A stretch of 27,237 nt of DNA from an uncultured Eubacteriales bacterium (GTDB lineage Bacteria > Bacillota > Clostridia > Oscillospirales > Oscillospiraceae): NCBI GenBank assembly GCA_900549475.1, contig UROF01000032.1, positions 1-27,237 on the forward strand, given 5' to 3'. The position numbers were made by a program, and so were the translations under genes. Below the pieces are notes generated by a model that searched no databases, was not told the DNA's origin, and saw only the letters and a program-made list of their open reading frames with translations. Below, one piece after another: positions 20,946 through 27,237 of the stretch (position 1 is its first letter; each line of letters opens with the position of its first letter).

Positions 20946-22519
20946 ACAGGCCGCGCCTCCTTTCTGAGATTTGTCATCAAGAGGCCGACTTCCTCTTTCG
21001 TGGTGGAACGGCCGTCAACGATGCCGTTGACCTTTCCGGAGCAGAGCACCAGGATACGGTCACACAGCTCCAGCAATACGTCCAGATCTTCGCCCACGAA
21101 GATGACAGCCACGCCTTTTTCCTTCTGCTCATTGAGCAGATGATAGATGGTGTAAGAGGTGTTGATGTCCAGACCGCAGACAGCGTAGGCGGTCATCAGG
21201 ACGGTGGGGGAGGAGGAGATCTCCCGGCCCACCAGGACCTTTTGGACATTGCCGCCGGAGAGCCGGCGCACCGGTGTGGTGAGGCTGGGGGTCGATACCT
21301 CCAGCTCCTGCCGCACCTGTTCCGCCAGAAGCTTGGGGGTTTTCCGATCGGCAATGGGGCCGCGGCCCTCCCGGTAGCTCTTGAGCATCATATTGTCGAT
21401 CATGCCCATGGAGCCTACCAGACCCATGCCCAGACGGTCCTCAGGGACAAAGGCCATGGATACGCCGATCTTATGGATCTGCAGAGGATCTTTGCCCAGC
21501 AGCTCCTCTCCCTTCACATCTACAGGGACATGCTGCCCTGCGATGGCTTCATCGGGGGTAGGCGGGTAGTAGGTGACGCGGGAGCCATCCAGCGGGTGCT
21601 GCAGTCCTGCGATGGCTTCCAGCAGCTCCTTCTGACCGCTGCCGGAGATACCTGCTATGCCAAGGATCTCACCGCCAAAGGCGTCGAAGGAGACTTTGTC
21701 CAGCGCTTTTACACCGTCGGGCGTAAGGACGGTCAAATCTTTTACAGACAGGCGCAGAGGACGGTGCTCCACCAGAGGACGGTCGATATTCAGGCTCACC
21801 GCCCGGCCCACCATCATGTCGGTGAGCTGCTGGGGATTGGTATCCTTGGTGGCCAGATCGCCGATATACTCACCCTTGCGCAGTACGGCCACCCGGTCGG
21901 AGATGGCCATCACCTCATGGAGCTTGTGGGTGATGATGATGATGGACTTTCCGTCCGAGCGCATGTTCCGCAGCACGTCAAAGAGACGGTTGGTCTCCTG
22001 AGGAGTCAGAACGGCGGTAGGTTCATCCAGAATCAGCACGTTGGCGCCGCGGTACAGGACCTTGACGATCTCCACCGTCTGCTTCTGGGAAACGGTCATG
22101 TTATACACTTTTTGATTGGGGTCTACCACGAAGCCGTAACGCTCGCAGATAGACCGGATCTTTTCCGCGGCGGCTTTCAGATCCAAGCGGCCCGGCTCCT
22201 TCAGACCGAGGAGAATGTTTTCCGTGGCGGTAAGGACATCCACCAGCTTGAAATGCTGATGGATCATACCGATGCCCAAATCAAAAGCGTCCTTGGGAGA
22301 ACGGATGGTCACTTCCCGCCCGTCGATAAAGATCTGCCCTTCATCGGGGAAGTAGATCCCGGAGAGCATGTTCATCAGGGTAGTCTTGCCGCTGCCGTTC
22401 TCGCCCAGGAGTGAGAGGATCTCGCCCCGGCGGATGTCCAGATTGACCTTGTTGTTGGCCACTACCGGCCCGAAGGTCTTGGTGATGCCTCGCATCTGAA
22501 CTGCGTTGTTACCTTCCAA
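20942..22519 (-). CDS. Dual ABC ATPase, NupO-like
   Basis: A 525-residue fused ATPase with two nucleotide-binding domains, the usual form for this transporter family. Domain 1 has Walker A GENGSGKT (39-46), Walker B VLILDEPTAV (about 161-170) and an H-loop THK; its signature is TVSQ (142-145) rather than the common LSVGQ. Domain 2 has a degenerate Walker A, GISGSGQKE, the signature LSGGNVQK, and Walker B PTVLMTAYAVCGLD, in which the usual PTRGLD has become AVCGLD. Degenerate second Walker A is normal for the family; the other two changes are notable. ATGA overlap with the permease gene. It energises import of the ligand captured by the BMP lipoprotein. Confidence 0.93.
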   Translation of the reverse strand: MEGNNAVQMRGITKTFGPVVANNKVNLDIRRGEILSLLGENGSGKTTLMNMLSGIYFPDEGQIFIDGREVTIRSPKDAFDLGIGMIHQHFKLVDVLTATENILLGLKEPGRLDLKAAAEKIRSICERYGFVVDPNQKVYNMTVSQKQTVEIVKVLYRGANVLILDEPTAVLTPQETNRLFDVLRNMRSDGKSIIIITHKLHEVMAISDRVAVLRKGEYIGDLATKDTNPQQLTDMMVGRAVSLNIDRPLVEHRPLRLSVKDLTVLTPDGVKALDKVSFDAFGGEILGIAGISGSGQKELLEAIAGLQHPLDGSRVTYYPPTPDEAIAGQHVPVDVKGEELLGKDPLQIHKIGVSMAFVPEDRLGMGLVGSMGMIDNMMLKSYREGRGPIADRKTPKLLAEQVRQELEVSTPSLTTPVRRLSGGNVQKVLVGREISSSPTVLMTAYAVCGLDINTSYTIYHLLNEQKEKGVAVIFVGEDLDVLLELCDRILVLCSGKVNGIVDGRSTTKEEVGLLMTNLRKEARPV

Positions 22520-22682
22520 ATAGTGTCACCCTTTCCCGGCCTTCCGGACCCGCGGGGGATAGCAGATCCTTGCCGATCATGATTGCGGATACCGGGCCGC
22601 AGGACGATGGGGCCCGGCGCTTGTTAGGGAAAGAGAGGAAGCCGCAGAGGCGGCTTCCTCTCTCGCAGTTGCAGGACAATAT
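22520..22682 (-). other. Spacer between the ATPase and BMP lipoprotein genes
   Basis: A 163-base stretch without a gene. It holds a 14-base-pair stem (22632-22645 with 22650-22663) followed on the minus strand by TTTCCCTAAC, a weak U-tract. Such a partial terminator between a binding-protein gene and the rest of an ABC operon commonly raises the binding protein above the membrane subunits. I see no clear internal promoter. Confidence 0.6.
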
Positions 22683-23975
22683 TTAGTTCAGCTCGGTAAT
22701 GCCGTCGATCCGCAGATCGAAGTAGGGAGCTGCCCGGTGTACAGACTCCTGGAATACGCCATTTTCGATGACGTCAACGGTGGGGCCTTCAAAGACCACA
22801 TCGCCGGTGGTGAAGTCGATGATGGAGAAATTCACCTCGTAGCTGTCAATAGTCTTGCCATCCACAGTGAATTTGCTGGTGTCGAAGATGTTGAGCGTGC
22901 CGTCCTTCAGACCGGCCCAAGCGGCGTCGACGGCCTCCTGGGTGCCCTCAGCACAGGCAGGACCCAGGGGGGAGATGGTCTGAGCGCCCTCGGCATAGCC
23001 GCAGGCGAAGTCAGAGGGGATCTCCTCACCGGCCAGGAACTTCTCCAGAATATCCTGGTAGAGGACGTACCACACGTTCTGAGAGGAGGTCAGAGCGGCA
23101 TCGGGAGCCACAGACAGCATGTCGATGTTGTAGCCCACGGAGTAAACTTCCTTGCCCTTGTCGTGCTCAGCCTGGACAGCGGAGGGAGCGCCGGTGGAGT
23201 CGGCGTGCTGGCCGATGATGACGCATCCGTTGGCCATCAGAGCGTTGGCAGTCTCAGCTTCCTTGGCCTGGTCATACCAGGAGTTGGTGTACTGAACTTC
23301 CATGGTGGCTTCGGGAACGATGGACTGGATGCCCAGGAAGAAAGCGGTGTAACCGGAGACCACTTCGGCATAGGGATACGCACCCACATAGCCCACCTTG
23401 GGCTCGGTGATGGCGCCGCTGTCCAGCAGCTCCTTGAGCTTCATGCCGGCTACCACGCCGGAGACGTAGCGGGACTCATATGTATAGGGGAAGATGTTCT
23501 TCAGGTTGTCCTGGCCAGCAACACCAGCCTGGTCGCCGGTGCAGGCCACGAAGGTGATGTCAGGGAAGTCCTGGGCGGCCTGGAGCATGAATGCCTGGTG
23601 GCCATAGGAGTCGGAGAAGATGATGTCGCAGCCGGAATCGGCCAGGTCAGCGGCGGCGTCATAGCAGTTGGAGTCCTCAGCAATGTTGTACTTGAAGGAC
23701 ACATTGGCCATGTCGATGCCTAAGTTTTCGCAGGCCTGGGTGATGCCGTCGATGTGGGCTACATCGTAGCCGGAGTTTTCGTCATGGATCAGGATAACGC
23801 CGATCTTGATGTCGGGGGAATCGGTGCTGTCTCCTCCCTCGTCACCGGTATTGCCGGTGTTATCGGTCTGCTGGGAATTGTTTCCGGTGTTGCCGGCATT
23901 GCTGTTGGTGCCACCGCAGGCCACGAGCCCCAACATCATGACCATTGCCAGCAGCAGGGCCAAGAATTTCTTCAT
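22683..23975 (-). CDS. BMP-family substrate-binding lipoprotein
   Basis: A 430-residue lipoprotein of the BMP/Med/PnrA family. The signal peptide (1-19) ends at the lipobox LVAC with C20 as the lipidated residue. A Gly/Asn/Thr-rich linker of about 35 residues follows, then the periplasmic-binding fold beginning IKIGVILIHDENSGYDVAHIDG. Ligand-contact-type segments include FSDSYGHQAF, YESRYVSG and GYVGAYPY. The family binds purine nucleosides or nucleobases; members in gut Clostridia are often near purine genes. The start at 23975 is fixed by AAGGAGG 8 bases upstream; a longer frame to 24011 lacks a ribosome site. It is first in the importer operon. Confidence 0.93.
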   Translation of the reverse strand: MKKFLALLLAMVMMLGLVACGGTNSNAGNTGNNSQQTDNTGNTGDEGGDSTDSPDIKIGVILIHDENSGYDVAHIDGITQACENLGIDMANVSFKYNIAEDSNCYDAAADLADSGCDIIFSDSYGHQAFMLQAAQDFPDITFVACTGDQAGVAGQDNLKNIFPYTYESRYVSGVVAGMKLKELLDSGAITEPKVGYVGAYPYAEVVSGYTAFFLGIQSIVPEATMEVQYTNSWYDQAKEAETANALMANGCVIIGQHADSTGAPSAVQAEHDKGKEVYSVGYNIDMLSVAPDAALTSSQNVWYVLYQDILEKFLAGEEIPSDFACGYAEGAQTISPLGPACAEGTQEAVDAAWAGLKDGTLNIFDTSKFTVDGKTIDSYEVNFSIIDFTTGDVVFEGPTVDVIENGVFQESVHRAAPYFDLRIDGITELN

Positions 23976-24030
23976 AAATTTTTCCTCCTTTTCTTTTCCA
24001 AAAACATACAAGGGAACCTTCTACTTTTGT

Positions 24031-24059
24031 ATTGTACAGGAAAGCATCGTAAATTTCAA
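24031..24059 (-). promoter_or_regulatory. Promoter of the nucleoside-type importer operon
   Basis: On the minus strand, TTGAAA (complement of 24054-24059) and TACAAT (complement of 24031-24036) are 17 bases apart, 56 bases before the BMP start. AT-rich sequence lies upstream, and no purine-riboswitch-like structure is evident in the short leader. Confidence 0.7.
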
Positions 24060-24171
24060 CTAATAATTCTGCTGATTGGCTAAAAAATTTTTAGGCATTT
24101 AGACAAGAAGACTGCTGCACAGGCAAAAGGCATGGCGAAAAGGGAACTGTTTGGTGGAAAAAGACCCTTGA

Positions 24172-24208
24172 AAGAAAAATCCTGCCGCGGTGCAATACCA
24201 CGGCAGGA
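24172..24208 (-). terminator. Terminator after carbamate kinase
   Basis: On the minus strand an 11-base-pair stem with one mismatch (24198-24208 with 24182-24192) is followed by ATTTTTCTTTC. It separates the carbamate kinase cluster from the importer operon. Confidence 0.85.
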
Positions 24209-24250
24209 TGATGAGATACTTTATGGACAGGTGTCGGAGAGGGGGATATG

Positions 24251-25189
24251 TTACTGACGGACCACGGTGCCGGTCTTGCCGGCGATACCGTCCTTGGCTT
24301 TCTCCAGCAGGGTGATGAGGGCGGTGCGTCCGGTCTTGGACTCGGCAAACTTCACGGCTGCCTCCACCTTGGGGAGCATGGAGCCGGGAGCAAACTGTCC
24401 CTCCGCCATATACTGCCGTGCCTCATCGGGAGTCATAGCGTCCAGCCACTTCTCGTTTTCCTTGCGGAAGTTGATGGCCACCTTCTCCACGGCGGTGAGG
24501 ATGATGAGCATATCCGCGTCCAGCTGCTCTGCCAGAAGCTCGGAAGCAAAGTCCTTGTCGATGACCGCGGCGGCACCCTTGAGGTGGTTCTTTTCCGTGC
24601 GGTAGACGGGAATACCGCCGCCGCCGCAGCAGATCACCAGATGGCCGTCCTCTGTCAGGGCCCGGATAGCACCGGCCTCGATGATGTGCTTGGGCTTGGG
24701 GGAGGCCACATAGCGCCGCCAACCCCGGCCGGCGTCCTCCTTGACCAGGTAGCCGGTCTTGGCGGCGTAGTCCTCCGCCTCCTCTTTGCTCATGAACTTG
24801 CCGATGGGCTTGGAGGGATCAGCAAAGGCGGGATCAGCAGGGTCTACCTCAACCTGGGTAACGATAGAGCACACAGGCATGTTGGTAATGCCGCGGTTGA
24901 GCAGCTCCTCGCGGAAGGCGTTCTGCAGATCGTAGCCGATATAAGCCTGGCTCATGGCACCGCAGACAGACAGGGGAGTAGGTCCCTGGGTGGGGTCCTC
25001 CTTCTGGAGAGCTGCCATAGCGTTGTTGATGATACCTACCTGGGGGCCGTTGCCATGGGCAACCACTACCTGGTTGCCGGCTTCGATCAGGTCTACGATG
25101 GCCCGGGCGGTGATCTTTACCGCTTCCGCCTGCTCCGGCAGGGTATTGCCCAGAGCATTGCCGCCCAGGGCGATGACAATTCGTTTCAT
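24251..25189 (-). CDS. arcC: Carbamate kinase (YqeA/ArcC family)
   Basis: A 312-residue amino-acid-kinase-fold enzyme. It has the N-terminal ALGGNALG, GNGPQVG in the carbamoyl-phosphate binding region, VICCGGGGIPV, DKDFASELLAEQLDADMLIILTAVEKV, and the C-terminal GSMLPKVEAAVKF, all characteristic of carbamate kinase. It converts carbamoyl phosphate and ADP to ATP, ammonia and carbon dioxide. AAGGAGAAG precedes the ATG. It follows the YgeW-type gene after a 168-base spacer and is last in the cluster. No arginine deiminase is in the window, so carbamoyl phosphate probably comes from ureide breakdown. Confidence 0.95.
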   Translation of the reverse strand: MKRIVIALGGNALGNTLPEQAEAVKITARAIVDLIEAGNQVVVAHGNGPQVGIINNAMAALQKEDPTQGPTPLSVCGAMSQAYIGYDLQNAFREELLNRGITNMPVCSIVTQVEVDPADPAFADPSKPIGKFMSKEEAEDYAAKTGYLVKEDAGRGWRRYVASPKPKHIIEAGAIRALTEDGHLVICCGGGGIPVYRTEKNHLKGAAAVIDKDFASELLAEQLDADMLIILTAVEKVAINFRKENEKWLDAMTPDEARQYMAEGQFAPGSMLPKVEAAVKFAESKTGRTALITLLEKAKDGIAGKTGTVVRQ

Positions 25190-25357
25190 AGTCGATCTTC
25201 TCCTTCACATCAGACAGTGCTTGCTGCTATCAGACGTGTTCCTCCAGCCGTCCGAAAACCGGAAACGCAGCGGAGAAAACGCCTGGAACTGGAAATGGAG
25301 TACCAACTGGGGTACTCCATTTCATTATGTATGATCTATGGGTGGGCTGCGGGGAAA
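25190..25357 (-). other. Spacer between ygeW-type and carbamate kinase genes
   Basis: A 168-base gap without a gene. It contains a perfect 12-base-pair stem (25293-25304 with 25311-25322, 6-base loop), followed on the minus strand by CCAGTTCC rather than a T-run. It is probably an RNA-processing or stability element or weak attenuator. I find no good promoter for the kinase gene, which favours one transcript with ygeW. Confidence 0.55.
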
Positions 25358-26551
25358 TTAGAACTCCTTGCGCTTCTCGCCCCGGGCCTCCAGTTCGCGG
25401 AGAGCGCCCACGGGGTCCTTAACCTTGCTCAGGAAGATCATGGCAGCGATAATGTAGGGCTTAAAAGAAGCTTCCTTATACAGAGGCTCGATGTAGCGAT
25501 CGAACACGCTGTTGTCCACTTCGCCTTCCTTGCAGCTCAGGCCGGTGATGTCGGCGGGCAGGCAGTGCATGTACAGGGCCTTGCCGTCCTTGGTCAGCTT
25601 CATCATTTCCTCGGAGCAGGTCCAGTCCTTGAACTGGGCATTCTGAGCCAGCAGCTCCTGCTCCAACTTGTCGATACCTTCCTTGTCGCCCTCGCGGTAC
25701 AGCTGAGTGCGCTTCTCCATGGCCTTGAAGGGAGCCCAGCTCTTGGGATAGACGATGTCGGCATCCTTGAAGGCTTCCGCCATGGAGTTGACCTTGGTGT
25801 AGGAACCGCCGGACTTCTCGGCGTTGGCCTTAGCGATCTCTTCCACCTCAGGCATGACTTCATATCCCTCGGGATGGGCCAGGACCACATCCATACCAAA
25901 GCGGGTGAACAGGCCGATGATGCCCTGGGGCACGCTCAGAGGCTTGCCGTAGCTGGGGGAGTAAGCCCATGTCATAGCAACCTTCTTGCCCTTCAGGTTC
26001 TCCACGCCGCCCATCTCATGGATGACGTGCAGCAGGTCGGCCATCACCTGGGTGGGGTGGTCCACATCGCACTGGAGGTTCACCAGGGTGGGGCGCTGCT
26101 CCAGAATGCCCTTCTCATAGCCCTCGTCCAGGGCATCCATGAAGGTCTTCTGGTACTTGTGGCCCTCTTCGATGTACATATCGTCGCGGATGCCGATGAC
26201 ATCAGCCATGAAGGAGACCATGTTGGCGGTCTCACGGACGGTCTCGCCGTGAGCGATCTGGCTCTTCTTCTCGTCCAGATCGTTTACCTCCAGGCCCAGC
26301 AGGTTGCAGGCGGAGGCAAAGGAGAAGCGGGTACGGGTGGAGTTATCACGGAAGATGGAGATACCCAGGCCGGAATCAAAGATCTTGGTGGAGATGTTGC
26401 GCTCACGGAGATCACGCAGGGCGTCGGCCACCGTAAAGACAGCGTCCAGTTCGTCGTCGGTCTTGTCCCAGGTCCAGTAGAAATCGTTCTTATACATGTT
26501 GTTGATCTGAAGTTTCTCCAGATGCTGGACCAGCTTTTCTGTCTTGCTCAT
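25358..26551 (-). CDS. ygeW: YgeW-type knotted carbamoyltransferase
   Basis: A 397-residue member of the aspartate/ornithine carbamoyltransferase superfamily, longer than typical ornithine enzymes and matching the YgeW subgroup. The N-terminal domain has FRDNSTRTRFSFASA (the STRTR carbamoyl-phosphate loop) and QCDVDHPTQVMADL. The second domain has MTWAYSPSYGKPLSVPQG and the HCLPAD catalytic-loop motif near the C-terminal third. The start at ATG 26551 is preferred over 26557, as AAGGAG is 9 bases from it and 3 from the other. YgeW enzymes lack a firmly established substrate; neighbours in purine/urate and ureide clusters suggest phosphorolysis of a carbamoyl group from a ureido acid to give carbamoyl phosphate for the adjacent kinase. 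That role is inferred. Confidence 0.93.
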   Translation of the reverse strand: MSKTEKLVQHLEKLQINNMYKNDFYWTWDKTDDELDAVFTVADALRDLRERNISTKIFDSGLGISIFRDNSTRTRFSFASACNLLGLEVNDLDEKKSQIAHGETVRETANMVSFMADVIGIRDDMYIEEGHKYQKTFMDALDEGYEKGILEQRPTLVNLQCDVDHPTQVMADLLHVIHEMGGVENLKGKKVAMTWAYSPSYGKPLSVPQGIIGLFTRFGMDVVLAHPEGYEVMPEVEEIAKANAEKSGGSYTKVNSMAEAFKDADIVYPKSWAPFKAMEKRTQLYREGDKEGIDKLEQELLAQNAQFKDWTCSEEMMKLTKDGKALYMHCLPADITGLSCKEGEVDNSVFDRYIEPLYKEASFKPYIIAAMIFLSKVKDPVGALRELEARGEKRKEF

Positions 26552-26581
26552 GATCATGCACTCCTTAATATTATTGAGATA

Positions 26582-26643
26582 GCGAAACGAATGTTTCGCG
26601 CAAAAGTTTTCTTTTGATTCTTTTCTTTTTCAAAAGAGAAGAA
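26582..26643 (-). repeat. Three tandem hairpins in the ygeY-ygeW spacer
   Basis: Between the YgeY stop and the YgeW start, three hairpins follow one another: 26582-26599 (GCGAAAC/GTTTCGC), 26601-26616 (CAAAAG/CTTTTG) and 26618-26643 (12 base pairs with one mismatch). The region is far more AT-rich than its neighbours. It could be an RNA stabiliser or a dispersed intergenic repeat. Confidence 0.6.
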
Positions 26644-26659
26644 TGGAGTCAGCGTGTCG

Positions 26660-27237
26660 TTACTGAATATCGTTGTCGGTAAGGCTCTGACGGAACTGGG
26701 TGACGTCCTGGGTCTTGTTCTCCTCCTTGTACAGGCCGGGAACGGCGGCGTACAGGGCGGCGCAGGTCACCAGATCCTGCTTCCAGGTGATCTCGTTGGG
26801 GGCATGGGCCTGGCTCTCAGCGCCGGGGCCGAAGCCTACGCAGGGGATGCCGTAACGGCCCTGGATGGACACACCGTTGGTGGAGAAGGTCCATTTGTCG
26901 GTGAGAGGCCGGTTGCGCAGGTGCATGGCGTCGTACTTGGGATCAGCGTCGGCATGGCCGATACGCTTGTCTCCCCACAGGGCGTGGTGGGCGTCGATGA
27001 GAGCCTGCACGTGGGCAGCGGATTCCTTGTTGATCCAGGTGGGGAAGAAGCACTCGGTCTCATAGACGGTGCCGGTCCAGGCGGGCCGGTCATACATGTA
27101 CATGCTCACCTTCACGTCGTCGCCGTACTTCTTGACGGAGGGCAGCTGCCGGATCTCCTCCAGGCAGGAGTCCCAGGTCTCGCCGGCGGTCATGCGGCGG
27201 TCGATGGAGATGGCGCAGCTGTCGGCCACGGCGCAGC
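26660..27237 (-). CDS. ygeY: YgeY-family M20-type hydrolase, C-terminal part
   Basis: The frame stays open to the window edge, so the N-terminal half (including the start) is missing; about 190 residues are visible. The segments CAISIDRRMTAGETWDSCL, DRPAWTGTVYETECFFPTW, DKWTFSTNGVSIQGRYGIP and GFGPGAESQAHAPNEITW are those of the YgeY/selenium-metabolism-linked M20 hydrolase family. The H in AHAPNE is a metal ligand of the M20 fold. YgeY is proposed to act in purine/ureide breakdown next to YgeW, but the reaction is not settled by sequence. It is upstream of ygeW on the same strand, separated by a 108-base hairpin-rich spacer. A tail of about 20 residues follows the conserved domain. Confidence 0.9.
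   Translation of the reverse strand, partial: CAVADSCAISIDRRMTAGETWDSCLEEIRQLPSVKKYGDDVKVSMYMYDRPAWTGTVYETECFFPTWINKESAAHVQALIDAHHALWGDKRIGHADADPKYDAMHLRNRPLTDKWTFSTNGVSIQGRYGIPCVGFGPGAESQAHAPNEITWKQDLVTCAALYAAVPGLYKEENKTQDVTQFRQSLTDNDIQ

Noticed and set aside
24060..24171. Possible small gene or riboswitch upstream of the BMP promoter
   Set aside because: AT-rich sequence with no ribosome-site-led frame; it lies upstream of the promoter rather than in the leader, so it cannot be a riboswitch for that operon.
24248..26617. Plus-strand open frame of 789 codons opposite carbamate kinase and ygeW
   Set aside because: It spans two real minus-strand genes, has no recognisable domain and starts without a ribosome site; codon bias of the true genes explains it.
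1..27237. CRISPR arrays, tRNA or rRNA genes, insertion sequences, phage or integrase genes
   Set aside because: I looked for spaced direct repeats, cloverleaf-type sequences, terminal inverted repeats and transposase or integrase motifs and saw none; this was a reading, not a software search.

Overview
The window reads as chromosomal DNA of a GC-rich, anaerobic, low-oxygen-adapted Firmicute of the class Clostridia. Evidence: strong AGGAGG ribosome sites, sigma-A promoters, the infC-rpmI-rplT leader architecture, a clostridial NfnAB pair, a two-subunit iron-sulfur L-serine dehydratase, rubrerythrin, and Bce-type and Bmp-type ABC systems. GC content and protein style resemble gut Oscillospiraceae such as Flavonifractor or Intestinimonas, but that placement is an inference. 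I see no tRNA, rRNA, CRISPR array, insertion sequence or phage gene.

Layout. 1-1664: end of nfnA and complete nfnB (electron-bifurcating ferredoxin/NAD(P)H transhydrogenase), closed by a strong terminator. 1689-3477: a BceRS-like two-component system with its own promoter and terminator. 3495-5515: on the minus strand, a membrane-anchored XRE regulator and an M42 aminopeptidase. 5581-8649: a BceAB-like ABC transporter whose promoter carries a near-match to the published BceR box, followed by a possible 36-residue membrane peptide. 8664-10019: a minus-strand marR-degV operon with a perfect palindrome over its -10 region. 10066-10866: a small XRE regulator, a divergent 60-residue Cys-rich lipoprotein, and a 43-residue Asn/Gln/Ser-rich mini-gene. 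11008-11601: rubrerythrin. 11717-13156: infC-rpmI-rplT with an attenuator leader and an ATT start for IF3. 13211-14652: an amidohydrolase of the 8-oxoguanine deaminase type (minus). 14691-16405: sdaAB-sdaAA. 16416-18850: an 80-residue XRE regulator divergent from a NatAB-like ABC exporter. 18868-24059: a BMP/Nup-type nucleoside or nucleobase ABC importer. 24172-27237: carbamate kinase, YgeW-type carbamoyltransferase and the end of a YgeY-type hydrolase.

How it fits together. The right-hand 8 kb looks like an uptake-plus-fermentation module. The BMP importer would bring in a purine-like compound; YgeY and YgeW would break down ureide intermediates; carbamate kinase would harvest ATP from carbamoyl phosphate. 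This mirrors the ygeW-ygeY-carbamate kinase neighbourhoods linked to anaerobic purine/urate breakdown. The 8-oxoguanine deaminase-like gene and serine dehydratase elsewhere in the window fit the same nitrogenous-substrate lifestyle, but are not in the same operon. The left half holds envelope-stress and detoxification systems with visible cis-regulatory sites. The most interesting unexplained items are three tiny genes (36, 43 and 60 codons), several regulator/operator pairs, and the purine/ureide module.
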